DNA from: Acidobacteriota bacterium
Lineage (GTDB): Bacteria; Acidobacteriota; Terriglobia; UBA7540
Assembly: GCA_023474345.1 (NCBI GenBank)
Contig: JAMCXS010000005.1
Location: 1-56,661, forward strand
Direction: 5' to 3'
DNA length: 56,661 bases
Both the position numbers and the translations under genes were made by a program. The notes below the pieces were generated by a model. That model saw only the letters and a list, made by a program, of their open reading frames with translations, made no database searches and was not told the DNA's origin. How positions within the stretch are numbered: the stretch's first letter is position 1; every line of letters begins with the position of its first letter. Positions 46,374-55,907 of the stretch are shown one piece after another.

Positions 46374-47483
46374 CTACATTGCTTGCACTTCATTATAGAC
46401 ATCCAGGTAGGCCGAGGCTGTGCGACGCCAGGTAAACTGCCGAGCCCGCTCAAGGCCGCGCGCAATCATCGACTCCCGCAAACCCTCATCCTCGGCAACT
46501 CGCATAACTTTCTCCGCAATATCCTTGGGATCGTGCGGATTAACATAAACGGCCGCGTCCCCTCCCACTTCCGGCAGGGAGGCTGCGGCAGAAGCTACCA
46601 CCGGGAGTCCGTGTGCCATCGCCTCAAGCACCGGGAGCCCAAAGCCTTCATCAAAAGACGGGAAAAGAAATACATTCGCGGTGTCGTAGAGCACGGGAAG
46701 GCGCTCGGCAGGCACGTAACCAAGCACCAAAGCGCGCGAGCTAAGCCCTTCGGCGCGAATGAAGTCGTGGACAATTTCACTGCCGTGACCGTTTCCCCCC
46801 GCAATCACCAGGCGATAGCGCGATGGTAGATGCCGCAGCGCTTTCAAAGCGTTCAAAGTATTTTTCCTCGTCTGAATCGCGCCCACGGTGAAAATCATCA
46901 CGTTCCCTTTTCCCACCAGGCGTTCGCGTTCAAGCATACAGCGTTCGGGGCTGAGCGAATCCAAAGGAAGATCAACTCCGAGGGGAATCATGCGAATTTT
47001 TTCCCGCGGAACCGTGGTGTGCTTTAACAATTCGTCTGACGTATGCAGGGAAGGTGTAATCACGCGCACGGCGCGATCAACTGCCTCCAAGAGGAGAGCA
47101 GAAAATTTTCGCTGAAATTCCGGCATTGAGAAATCCTTGCCCGTCACAGGAAACAGATCCAACACCGTCACAATCTCTTTCTTGAACCGAAACGCCGGCG
47201 GCCGCTGCACCAGACTATGAAATAGCTCGGCCTGCCATGGCAACCAGAACGTCCAAGGGTTATGGTAAAAGCGGATGGAAAAACGCGGTAAATTGGGCTG
47301 AGGCGTGGGATTGGGTCGCAGAAACTCACGCCGCCGTTTAAACCTTGAAATGCGATAGCAAAGCAGATAGTGGTGCTCGCTCTCAAGTGTCGCCAGCGAT
47401 TCAATCAGCCTTCTGCAATACACTGCGACGCCAGAAGGCTGGGGGCCGACGGTATAAGTTGCATCCAGAGCAATTGTGGCCAT
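46374..47483 (-). CDS. GT4-family glycosyltransferase
   Basis: 369 aa from ATG at 47483 (MATIALDATYTVGPQPSGVA), with no clear ribosome site; the frame to 47552 is unsupported. The GT-B fold is shown by the early GPQPSGVAVYCRRLIESL, and the C-terminal NDP-sugar domain has PSFDEGFGLPVLEAMAHGLPVV, the EX7E motif of GT4 enzymes. It probably transfers a mannose or related residue in a glycan. It is followed 116 bp later by the GDP-mannose dehydratase gene, in line with a sugar-nucleotide role. Confidence 0.85.
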   Translation of the reverse strand: MATIALDATYTVGPQPSGVAVYCRRLIESLATLESEHHYLLCYRISRFKRRREFLRPNPTPQPNLPRFSIRFYHNPWTFWLPWQAELFHSLVQRPPAFRFKKEIVTVLDLFPVTGKDFSMPEFQRKFSALLLEAVDRAVRVITPSLHTSDELLKHTTVPREKIRMIPLGVDLPLDSLSPERCMLERERLVGKGNVMIFTVGAIQTRKNTLNALKALRHLPSRYRLVIAGGNGHGSEIVHDFIRAEGLSSRALVLGYVPAERLPVLYDTANVFLFPSFDEGFGLPVLEAMAHGLPVVASAAASLPEVGGDAAVYVNPHDPKDIAEKVMRVAEDEGLRESMIARGLERARQFTWRRTASAYLDVYNEVQAM

Positions 47484-47658
47484 CAGAGCAATTTTCGATT
47501 TAACCCTCCTGATTGTCGAGCAATTTTTGACGGATGCAGCGGGCAACAGCATTTCATTTGAGCCCTGAGAAATTGCTGCTGAAGATCAGCACATCAAAAA
47601 CTGCTCCGGGTTCCAATGCAGGTCCGGAAGGTTGCCGCCGCGAACGTAAGAGCTTGCG

Positions 47659-50310
47659 TTACGTTTGATCGCCAAGCGGAGGGTGTCCCTTGTAGCTTCC
47701 ATATTTGTGGAGAGCTGCCAGCTTTGACTTAGGCACAAGAGGATCCCACTCCAGTATGGGTTTGATTTCTTCAACCGCAGATGCGGTCCGGAATCGCAGG
47801 GTCACAATCTGTTGGGGCCGGACGGGGAATCGGTAAGGCGAGCCGCCTTCGAGCGGAGTGGGATTCTTACCGCGCAAATTGGTAAGGGCTGCGCCATGGT
47901 GTGGCAAATTCAACGTCACTTCGCCTGTTCCCGCCAGGCCCAAACATTCCAGAAGCCTCATTTCAATTTCTGTCCCTTCCCGGCGCACTACCTGAACAAT
48001 AAGGTTGCTTGAGGTCTCGACGCAACTTTTAGCTGGAGCGGCTTGCCTTCCGGACGTCCAAAGAGGCGGGCTGTTGTATTCCCAGGCCATTTTCGGGATC
48101 CGGGCGTCTTTCCACGCGCTTTCATGGGCGACGAGCGCGTAATCAAAATGATGCTTGCCCTTGCCACTCAACCACGGATTCGGATAGCCCAAATACTTGT
48201 CCGTGGCATTGTACAAATAAATGATGGGCGTCCTGCCGTTCAACTCCCTGCCCGTGAGGCCGCGGTCCAGGAGAGCAACCCCACCCCCGCCGGCCAGCGC
48301 GAAATCGATCCAGCGCACCGCAGGCACGATGCCTTTTGCCCAACCGTGCAGGTTGGGATCCGGCTTGGCCCAGGCAGCGTGGGAAAATCCATTCGGGATG
48401 CCCCGGCGGACTTCATTGATTTCCTCCGCCAGCGGGAACTCTGACACCACCACCGTAAGATTGGGGATATTCTGGAGCTCAGTCTCAAAATCAATCCGCG
48501 GATGCCGCTTATAGAAGTGCATGACGCGCCGGCTCGGCTGGCCGCCGTAAAACTCACTTTCGACGACGACCGTCGTGGCAAGCGGGCCGGAATAGGTGGA
48601 GACAATGGGCTTAAAGTCGCTGGAGGAAGCCAGTCGCACACGTTGCGGCCGGGGCACCATGAAGTCCCCGGTATCTCCGTGTTGCGACTTCGGCTTTTCG
48701 GCAACAATCACATTGGCGGGGGCAGCCAGCATCTCCCTTCCTGAGGGCTTCAACTTCAGACTTTCCAGAGCGCCGGTTTTCGGGTTGACGCGAACGGCGT
48801 AGTAATCAGTCTCTATCGTTTCAGGTAGCGGTATCTTTTTAGAATCTGCGGGATTCTGGCGGTGAACTTCAGCCTGAGAGGTACTGAAGGATGGAATCCG
48901 AAGGCTGCATAAGGTCTCGCCCGACGGCATTTTCTGGCATTCGATCCCCTTCAAGTTTTCGCCCGGATTGAGTCTGATGGTTACAGGGTCGCTTCTTTCC
49001 CAATTGAGCGGATTGAAAAGGGCAAGATCTTTTCCAGCCGGGCTTAAGGCTTCAAATGCTCGGGTCTGAACTCTCTTGTTGATAGCCTGCACGGATTCCA
49101 TGCGATCTTGAACACACCACGACTTCTGGCTGACAAAGACCATTCCCGCCGCCGACCCCCAAAGCGAATTGCGGTCCATATTCAGAAGCATTTGGATCCA
49201 TGCGTCGTAAAGCTCTTTGGCGGGATAACGAAGGTTTGACTGAAGGCTTGCGATGGTTGCCAGCGATTCTGCGGCTTGCAGGCTATGCTCATTCCTGCGA
49301 TACCAGGTCTTGACGTTGGGATTTTCGATCCAGAAAGAATCAAAAGTGTAGCCTGTGCCGCCAAGCATGGTCGGGATTTGTATCTTTCCGGATTGAATCC
49401 CGGGCAAGAGAGCATCCAGATATTCTCCCGCCGTGGCAATGCGAAGCTTCGTTTGGGGATTGACTTGTCTCCACTGCTCGAGAAATCGTTTGGGGTATTC
49501 TTTGCAGAGGGGCGCGAGACTGTAATCACCACTGCCTCCAAGCACCAGAATAGGAGCGCCTGCGGGCGTCGTTTTCGTTTTTCCTTTCAGTTCTTGTTCA
49601 AGCTTCCGAAGCTGGTCGTCGGTCAAAGGGACCTTCGTGCGAAATACGGGACTAAAGTCGCTATAGTTGCCGGGGCACAGCGCAAGGATGCGTGAACCAT
49701 CTGGCGATTCCGCCCAGTGAATGGTACTGCCGGTCTTATTCATCCGGTCATAAACCATGGCCTGGAGGCCCAATCCTGAGCAGAGCTGGCCCATCTGGTC
49801 GTGAAGACCGCATATGTCGATGGTCCATGCGAAGCGCGGACTGAATCCCATCATTTCTTCCTGCCAGCGCAACCCTTCCACACCTTCTTTGATCAGCGCC
49901 TCACCCCCGGAAAGATTGATGGTCATTTCGAGGAAGGTGGCATTGACCAGCTCTACCCGCCCTTCCTTGCACCTTTCCTTAAGCTCCGGAATGCGCTGCG
50001 GCTGGAAATTCATGATGGCAATCATGTTGTTGCATTCCGAGAGAACGAATTTGTAGGTGGGATCGTCGCGCACGCGGTCGAGATGATCCAGGTAGCTGTT
50101 GCAGCAATACACGCGTTCTTCAGAAAAAGTGTCCAGCCAGCCGCAACTCGCCGGATGGAAATTGGGCACGAGAAAAGCCTCGGCAGGCGCCTCCACGGCT
50201 TCCTGCTGCCTCCCTTTGCAGGAAGCCAGCGTCAGTCCCCCCATGGCGCCACCGGCGACGCTTGCCAAGAACTTGCGACGGCTGATTGCTCTCTTCGACG
50301 TTTTCCGCAT
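47659..50310 (-). CDS. GH38-like glycoside hydrolase, Tat lipoprotein
   Basis: 883 aa from ATG at 50310 with GGAG about 10 nt upstream. A twin-arginine motif (SRRKFLASVAGG, R11-R12) and lipobox LASC (C31) predict Tat export and lipid anchoring. The catalytic domain carries the nucleophile region AWTIDICGLHDQM (D165 is the expected Asp). At the usual metal motif H-x-D-x-x-W the sequence is NFHPASCGWLDTF, with W58 but neither His nor Asp in the canonical spots, so the first two zinc ligands are unclear. The C-terminal beta domain ends around FPVRPQQIVTLRFR. Substrate: an alpha-mannoside or related glycan is suggested by the fold but not proved. Confidence 0.72.
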   Translation of the reverse strand: MRKTSKRAISRRKFLASVAGGAMGGLTLASCKGRQQEAVEAPAEAFLVPNFHPASCGWLDTFSEERVYCCNSYLDHLDRVRDDPTYKFVLSECNNMIAIMNFQPQRIPELKERCKEGRVELVNATFLEMTINLSGGEALIKEGVEGLRWQEEMMGFSPRFAWTIDICGLHDQMGQLCSGLGLQAMVYDRMNKTGSTIHWAESPDGSRILALCPGNYSDFSPVFRTKVPLTDDQLRKLEQELKGKTKTTPAGAPILVLGGSGDYSLAPLCKEYPKRFLEQWRQVNPQTKLRIATAGEYLDALLPGIQSGKIQIPTMLGGTGYTFDSFWIENPNVKTWYRRNEHSLQAAESLATIASLQSNLRYPAKELYDAWIQMLLNMDRNSLWGSAAGMVFVSQKSWCVQDRMESVQAINKRVQTRAFEALSPAGKDLALFNPLNWERSDPVTIRLNPGENLKGIECQKMPSGETLCSLRIPSFSTSQAEVHRQNPADSKKIPLPETIETDYYAVRVNPKTGALESLKLKPSGREMLAAPANVIVAEKPKSQHGDTGDFMVPRPQRVRLASSSDFKPIVSTYSGPLATTVVVESEFYGGQPSRRVMHFYKRHPRIDFETELQNIPNLTVVVSEFPLAEEINEVRRGIPNGFSHAAWAKPDPNLHGWAKGIVPAVRWIDFALAGGGGVALLDRGLTGRELNGRTPIIYLYNATDKYLGYPNPWLSGKGKHHFDYALVAHESAWKDARIPKMAWEYNSPPLWTSGRQAAPAKSCVETSSNLIVQVVRREGTEIEMRLLECLGLAGTGEVTLNLPHHGAALTNLRGKNPTPLEGGSPYRFPVRPQQIVTLRFRTASAVEEIKPILEWDPLVPKSKLAALHKYGSYKGHPPLGDQT

Positions 50311-50385
50311 AATCAAGTGCTCCTTAGAAGACTTCGAACCGTCCCACAGACGAATGGATAGTCGATCGCCGACGTGGGACGCCCG

Positions 50386-51753
50386 TCATGAGAGGTGAGA
50401 GGAATTCACAATGTCCTCGAGACCGTACTCTTTAATTTTTCGGTACACCGTGGTTTTGCCGATGCCCAGCAGCCTGGCGGCCCGAAGGCGATCCCCTGCC
50501 GTCATCTCAAGAGCCTGCCGGATAGCGTCCCGCTCAAGTTCTCGCAAAGTGGAAATCCGGCGATCTCCGCTCCCCGCCTGCATTGCGTAAAGGAGGTTGG
50601 AAGGCAAATCGCTCATCTGAATTTCAGGGCTGGATCCCAGCGCCAAGGCGCGTTGGATGCAATTCTCAAGTTCCCGCACATTGCCGGGCCAGTCGTAGCT
50701 CATCAGGCGGCTCATGGCTTCGTAGGAGATATCTTTGGCGCCGCCGCTGGTCCCACTGTAGCGGTCAATGAAGTGATGTACGAGGGCCGGAATGTCGGTC
50801 TTCCGGTCCCGCAGAGGCGGCAGTTTAACGGAGACCACATTGAGCCGGAAGAACAAGTCCTTGCGGAAAGTCCCCCGGGTGATGGCTCCTTCCAGGTGCT
50901 GGTTGGTTCCAGCGATAATGCGGGCTTCAAGAGGCATGCGCCGATTGCTGCCCACCGGCCGGACTTCACGCTCCTGAATGGCTCGCAATAGTTTCGATTG
51001 GAGTTCCACGGGAAGCTCCGCGATTTCGTCCAGAAAAACTGTTCCCTTGCCTCCGGCGACCAAAAGGCCGGACCGGTCACGATTCGCGCCCGTGAAGGCT
51101 CCTCGAACGTGCCCAAACAGCTCACTTTCAATCAGTGTAGCGGACAAGGCTCCGCAATCAACGGGAACAAAAGGAAGGTCACGCCACGGCCCGTAGGAAT
51201 GAATGGCGCGCGCAACCAGTTCTTTCCCCGTGCCGCTTTCCCCCAGGACCAGCACGGGATGGCGCTTGGCCGCCACTTTCAATATCATCTCGTAAACTTT
51301 CTGCATCTTCGCCGACGAGCCAATGAGAGTTCCCAGTCCCCGGTGCGTTTCAAGCTGTTCGCGGAGCAACCGATTCTCAGTGGACATTTGCTTCTTTTGG
51401 ATGACCCGGCCGAGCAATCGTTGAAGGTCGTCTGCTTCGAAGGGTCGAATGATGCACTCACAGGCGCCTCCTTTCACAACTTGCTGAGCCAGCTCAGCTT
51501 CTGTGGAATTCGCCATAACGATCACGTCGGTTTCCGGCGAATTTTCCCGCGCCGACTTGAGCAGGTCAAGCATGCCAAGGCCGGGCATCCGCGCATCCGC
51601 GAGAACCACGTCGACCCGCCCGGCATCGAGAATGTCGAAAGCGCGAAGGGCAGACTCGGCGAGTGAGACAGCAAGGCCAAGGCGTTTTGCGACTTCAAAA
51701 CACAAATCGCGGCGGGGCTTCTCCTGGGTTGCGATCAGGATATGAAGATCCAT
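50386..51753 (-). CDS. Sigma54 activator (NtrC family) with a degenerate receiver domain
   Basis: 455 aa. Residues 1-120 align with a receiver but lack most catalytic residues: the acidic pair is replaced by T9-Q10 (HILIATQEK), the conserved Ser/Thr by Ala81 and the Lys by Arg103 (CIIRPFE), though the phospho-acceptor D53 (ADARMPG) is kept. The AAA+ domain has GESGTGKE, the sigma54-contact loop GAFTGA and DEIAELP. A Fis-type HTH ends the protein (ARLLGIGKTTVYRKIKEYGL). It should activate sigma54 promoters, but phosphorylation control is questionable. It is divergent from a second bEBP gene. Confidence 0.9.
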   Translation of the reverse strand: MDLHILIATQEKPRRDLCFEVAKRLGLAVSLAESALRAFDILDAGRVDVVLADARMPGLGMLDLLKSARENSPETDVIVMANSTEAELAQQVVKGGACECIIRPFEADDLQRLLGRVIQKKQMSTENRLLREQLETHRGLGTLIGSSAKMQKVYEMILKVAAKRHPVLVLGESGTGKELVARAIHSYGPWRDLPFVPVDCGALSATLIESELFGHVRGAFTGANRDRSGLLVAGGKGTVFLDEIAELPVELQSKLLRAIQEREVRPVGSNRRMPLEARIIAGTNQHLEGAITRGTFRKDLFFRLNVVSVKLPPLRDRKTDIPALVHHFIDRYSGTSGGAKDISYEAMSRLMSYDWPGNVRELENCIQRALALGSSPEIQMSDLPSNLLYAMQAGSGDRRISTLRELERDAIRQALEMTAGDRLRAARLLGIGKTTVYRKIKEYGLEDIVNSSHLS

Positions 51754-52036
51754 GCTTTGTGCACCTTACCAGGTGCTCATCCAGCAATTTTAAAAGCGTG
51801 CCCAGTATAAGAACGAGACTTCCATAAAGTCAAAACAAATCCCAAAATGGAACTTTCGCCTTGAGACCCCTTCCGAGTAGCGAATGGGGCGGCATACGCA
51901 ATCGGGGTCTGAACAAGCGTGGCTCAAACTCATCGTTGTTGTCTTCGCTTGCCAGGGGGGGACACAAGCACTTGCGTCGGGTTGATTTTCAACCAGCGGT
52001 CGAAGATATGTAATATATTCATAGAAGGGGTTGATC

Positions 52037-53407
52037 GTGTCTAGCGGAGCAAAAATCCTGGTGGTCGATGACGAACTTAGCGCACGGCAGGGGTTGGCCG
52101 AATTGTTGGCAGCGTGGGGTTACGAAACGGAAGTAGCCGCCGACGGCCAGCAAGCCTTGGAGAAAATTCTGGCTTTCAACCCCGCCATCGTGATCTCGGA
52201 TTTGCGGATGCCGCAAGTCGACGGCATGAGTCTCCTCAGACAAATTCAGGATACACGGCCTGAGATAACGTTCATCATGCTTACCGGACAAGGAACGATC
52301 GAAGAGGCCGTCGAAGCCACAAAGCTGGGCGCGTTCAACTTTCTTGAGAAGCCGATCAATCCAAAACGCCTGCAGGTTGAACTCCGCAATTGTTTGGAAC
52401 TCCATGAAAACGAACTGCAGCTTGAAATCGCTCACCGGCGGTTGCGTGAGGCGGGTCTCCTGGGAAGCCTGGTTGGCCGGTCGAAAAGGATGCGGGAGGT
52501 AATGTCAACGATCTCCGCTGTGGCGCCCTCCCGCGCCAGCATATTGATCACCGGCGAAAGCGGAACCGGCAAAGAACTCGCCGCCCGAACCATTCATGAA
52601 CTCAGCCCTCGCAAAGGAAGGCCTTTCGTGGCCGTCAACTGCGCCGCCATTCCCGAAACCCTGATGGAGAGCGAAATTTTTGGGCATGAGAAAGGAGCGT
52701 TCACCGGAGCGGTCGAAAGGCGCATGGGCTGCTTTGAACTGGCGGACGGCGGCACCCTGCTGTTGGACGAAATCGGTGAGATGCCGGCCCAGACCCAAGC
52801 GAAACTCCTGCGCGTGCTGGAGGATTCCAAACTCCGTCGCTTGGGGAGCAAGAGCGAGACTTCGGTGGATGTTCGCGTGCTTGCGGCCACCAATAAGATT
52901 CCCGAAGAAGCCGTCAGCAAAGGCCAGCTTCGAAGCGACCTGTATTTTCGCCTGAACGTCGTTCAAATTGCTATGCCTCCCTTGCGGGAGCATCTGGACG
53001 ACCTGGAGTCTTTGACGCAAGCCCTCATCGAAGAACTGAATCGCAAGCATCAGTGTAAAATAAAAGCTATTGACGATAGTTTGATGGATGCCTTTCGGCA
53101 CTATTCATGGCCGGGCAACGTCCGCGAACTCCGCAACACGCTCGAGCGCATGATGGTCTTGAACACAGGAGAAGTGTTGCGAGCCGAAAACCTTCCCGCT
53201 GATTTCGGTCGCGCCGCCTCGACGGGTATGGGTGACGACCTTCATCTTCGCCCTGGAATGACGGTGGGAGAAGCTGAACGGCGGTTGATCTTTGAAACTC
53301 TGGCCTTTACCGGAAACAATAAGACGCGCGCGGCGGAGATGTTGGGGATCAGCCTGAAAACCCTCCACAACAAGCTGAAAGAATATGAGGCTAAGCCTCA
53401 AAGCTAA
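52037..53407 (+). CDS. Sigma54-dependent response regulator (NtrC type)
   Basis: 456 aa from GTG at 52037 (AAGGGG upstream); the in-frame TTG at 52031 overlaps that site. The receiver is canonical: ILVVDDE, D in ISDLRMPQ, Thr in MLTGQG, and Lys in FLEKPI. The AAA+ domain has GESGTGKE, GAFTGA (in HEKGAFTGAVE) and Walker B-type LLLDEIGEMP. The Fis-type HTH lies at the C-terminus (KTRAAEMLGISLKTLHNKLK). Its gene overlaps the histidine kinase gene by 23 bp, so the two form one operon and probably one two-component system. Confidence 0.93.
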   Translation: MSSGAKILVVDDELSARQGLAELLAAWGYETEVAADGQQALEKILAFNPAIVISDLRMPQVDGMSLLRQIQDTRPEITFIMLTGQGTIEEAVEATKLGAFNFLEKPINPKRLQVELRNCLELHENELQLEIAHRRLREAGLLGSLVGRSKRMREVMSTISAVAPSRASILITGESGTGKELAARTIHELSPRKGRPFVAVNCAAIPETLMESEIFGHEKGAFTGAVERRMGCFELADGGTLLLDEIGEMPAQTQAKLLRVLEDSKLRRLGSKSETSVDVRVLAATNKIPEEAVSKGQLRSDLYFRLNVVQIAMPPLREHLDDLESLTQALIEELNRKHQCKIKAIDDSLMDAFRHYSWPGNVRELRNTLERMMVLNTGEVLRAENLPADFGRAASTGMGDDLHLRPGMTVGEAERRLIFETLAFTGNNKTRAAEMLGISLKTLHNKLKEYEAKPQS

Positions 53408-55217
53408 GCTGACGGCACTGACAGGACTGATCGTGCTCCTGGTGGTGCTCGCCATATCCGCTCTTTATCTCACCAGCCTGACTCGAGATGCGCTTGTCGA
53501 TGTGCAGCGTCGCGGGCAATATGTCGCCGACGAGGTTTATCACCAGGCGCAAACCGTTCTGGCGCAGAGTCACCTTCCGCCCGGTGTCAAGCCGTCTGAT
53601 TCCGAGGCTGTCTCGGAGTTTATTCAACAGCGCCTCGCCCAGGACCCCGGCCTTACTTCCACGATCGAATCTGCGGTGGGCTATTCAGCAACCACGTATT
53701 ACGTGGTCATAACGGACACCAAGGGAATCGTTCTTGTCCACAATGATCCGGCAGAAATTGGGACCGCATTTACTCCCGGCACGCCTTTCAGCCAACTCCT
53801 GCAATCCAGCGCGTGGCAGCAACTCCAGGTTATCTATGGTCCACCAAGAGTCTATGAGATCAGGCTGCCGATCGAAGTGGGCGACAAACCCTTCGGCGAA
53901 GTCCACGTGGGCGTTTCAACGCTGTTCGTGGCTAACCAGTTGACACCGGAGTTGCGCAAAGCTTTCCTGCTGGCCCTCCTGGCCATTGTGCTGGGCACAG
54001 GGTTCGCCAGCCTGCTCTCTTTTCGCCTGCTCCGCCCGCTTAAGACAATCTCCGATAGCGTTGAACAAATGGCCCGAGGTGACTACACCGAGCCATTGAG
54101 AATCAAACGCAAGGATGAGTGGGGCATCCTATCTTCCAAACTGAACCTGTTGGGTGAGCAAATGAGAGGCGAGAAGGCAGCCTTTCTCATGCTCAAGGAA
54201 AATCTTGACCAACTGTTCGCCAACCTCGCCGACGGTCTTTTGCTTTTTGACCGCCAGGATCGATTGGTTTTGGCTACTCCGGCCGTAACACGCTTTCTGG
54301 GTGCGGCGCCCGAATCACTGCTGCATTGTTCTGCGGCGGAGGTCTTTGGGGGCGACCGTCCTTTTGACCGGGCTCTCCGTGAGGCATTCCGGGCGCGGAA
54401 ACCCGTCATCTGGGAATCTCCTGATGCGGACAGTTCGGGGGATGGCCCCCGAGTAGCTGCCAGTGTCCAGTTTGCAGAAGCGCGAGGTGAACCCGTCGGC
54501 GCCTTAGTGACTATTCGCGATGCTGGTACCCGCGCGCAACTCGAAGACCAGATCGATATAGCGTCGAAACTGGCGGCCCTTGGCCGCATAACCTCCGGCA
54601 TTGCGCATGAGGTTAAGAACCCCTTAAACGCAATGGTTCTGCAACTCGAACTCCTGCGGACCAAACTCGCCGACGAGGGCGCTACCGTTAAGCCGCATCT
54701 CGACATTCTCTCCTCGGAGATTCTGCGTCTTGACCGGGTTGTCAAGACGTTCCTCGATTTTACGCGCCCGGTGGAGTTACACCGCAGCGAAACGGACCTT
54801 GCCCAGCTTGTGCGGGAAGTTTTCACTCTGGCGGAGCCTCAGGCGCGCCAAAATAACATCCGGTTAATGATGGAGGACGACTCCATACCGAATTTGCGCG
54901 TGGATCGCGATCTGATGAAGCAGGCTCTTCTCAACCTTGTGCTGAATGGTTGTCAAGCTATGCCTTCTGGTGGCGAACTAAGAGTCAAATCTCGGAATTT
55001 GCCGCAGCGCATCGAGTTGCAGATTGCTGACCAGGGGGTTGGAATTCCTCCGGAACTACGGCCTAAGATATTCTCGCTTTACTTCAGCACAAAACCCGGA
55101 GGCTCAGGCGTGGGTCTGGCCATGGCTTACCGGATCATACAACTCCATAACGGTTCGATTGACTTTTCAAGCGAACTAAACCATGGAACTACGTTCCGCG
55201 TTTCCTTGCCTGTATAA
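53385..55217 (+). CDS. Membrane sensor histidine kinase with extracytoplasmic sensor, HAMP and PAS
   Basis: 610 aa. Helix 1 is at 12-32, a single-CACHE/PDC-type periplasmic region spans 35-190, helix 2 is at 193-215, a HAMP linker at 216-265, a PAS-like region at 275-385 (FANLADGLLLFDRQDRLVLA), then HisKA with H408 in IAHEVKNPLN and the HATPase_c domain (NLVLNGCQAMP, DQGVGIPPE, GGSGVGLAM). It would autophosphorylate H408 in response to an external ligand and pass the phosphate to the regulator encoded just upstream (23-bp overlap). Confidence 0.92.
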   Translation: MRLSLKAKLTALTGLIVLLVVLAISALYLTSLTRDALVDVQRRGQYVADEVYHQAQTVLAQSHLPPGVKPSDSEAVSEFIQQRLAQDPGLTSTIESAVGYSATTYYVVITDTKGIVLVHNDPAEIGTAFTPGTPFSQLLQSSAWQQLQVIYGPPRVYEIRLPIEVGDKPFGEVHVGVSTLFVANQLTPELRKAFLLALLAIVLGTGFASLLSFRLLRPLKTISDSVEQMARGDYTEPLRIKRKDEWGILSSKLNLLGEQMRGEKAAFLMLKENLDQLFANLADGLLLFDRQDRLVLATPAVTRFLGAAPESLLHCSAAEVFGGDRPFDRALREAFRARKPVIWESPDADSSGDGPRVAASVQFAEARGEPVGALVTIRDAGTRAQLEDQIDIASKLAALGRITSGIAHEVKNPLNAMVLQLELLRTKLADEGATVKPHLDILSSEILRLDRVVKTFLDFTRPVELHRSETDLAQLVREVFTLAEPQARQNNIRLMMEDDSIPNLRVDRDLMKQALLNLVLNGCQAMPSGGELRVKSRNLPQRIELQIADQGVGIPPELRPKIFSLYFSTKPGGSGVGLAMAYRIIQLHNGSIDFSSELNHGTTFRVSLPV

Positions 55218-55417
55218 ACCGGAATTAACACAGAAATGCTACACCACCTCGCCGAATCCCCATGGCGCTCGCTTGGCGCTATCTAAAAAGAACTATCGGG
55301 AGTAAGATGTGATTAAAAAGACTTGGGGCTAGAGGAAAGGGGGATTTTTTCGTTGCTGGGAACCGTACAGAGAACGACAGTCGGTGCGTATCAGACCCGA
55401 ATTCAAGAGGAGGAGCT

Positions 55418-55783
55418 ATGGCCATCAAAACGCTTAAGAAGTTTTTCACCGGGCCCGCTCCGCGCATACCGCGTAACGAGGCAATGAAGGTTTTCAAACG
55501 TGACCATTTTCAATGCCAGTATTGCGGTTTGGATGGCTTGTACCAGTTCACCAACTGGATGATCCTCACGATCGATCATGTTCATCCACACGCCCGAGGC
55601 GGCGCACGGAGGATGGACAATCTTGTAACCTGCTGCCAGCCTTGCAACGTGATTAAGGGAAAGCGGCTGTTCAAATCTTTCGAAGATGCCAAACAGTTCG
55701 TGCTGAAGAACCGGCAGGAATGGTACCACCTGTACGAACAGCAAGTCAAAGCGCACCAGCACAGCGGCACCGTATCGCATTAG
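55418..55783 (+). CDS. HNH endonuclease
   Basis: 121 aa from ATG with AGGAGGAG upstream. Motifs are C-x2-C (CQYC) near 34-37, the HNH segment ILTIDHVHPHARGGARRMDN, and the second C-x2-C (CCQPC) near 74-78, which together bind zinc and the catalytic metal. The protein is a stand-alone HNH nuclease of the McrA-like type. The final 30 residues are basic/His-rich. Such genes occur both as free-standing nucleases and inside defence loci; no partner is found here. Confidence 0.88.
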   Translation: MAIKTLKKFFTGPAPRIPRNEAMKVFKRDHFQCQYCGLDGLYQFTNWMILTIDHVHPHARGGARRMDNLVTCCQPCNVIKGKRLFKSFEDAKQFVLKNRQEWYHLYEQQVKAHQHSGTVSH

Positions 55784-55907
55784 GACCGATACGGGCACTT
55801 CAGCTTGCTAGCCTGCACTGCGGCAGGCTGGTGGCTCGTGTCGTCACGGAAGGCGCGGGGATCACCTGTATCCGTGCGACCGGAGTGAATGGTACAATTA
55901 AAACGGT

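Noticed and set aside
51754-52036. Possible sigma54 promoter between the two divergent activator genes
   Set aside because: I looked for a GG-N10-GC signature in good context and found no convincing match.
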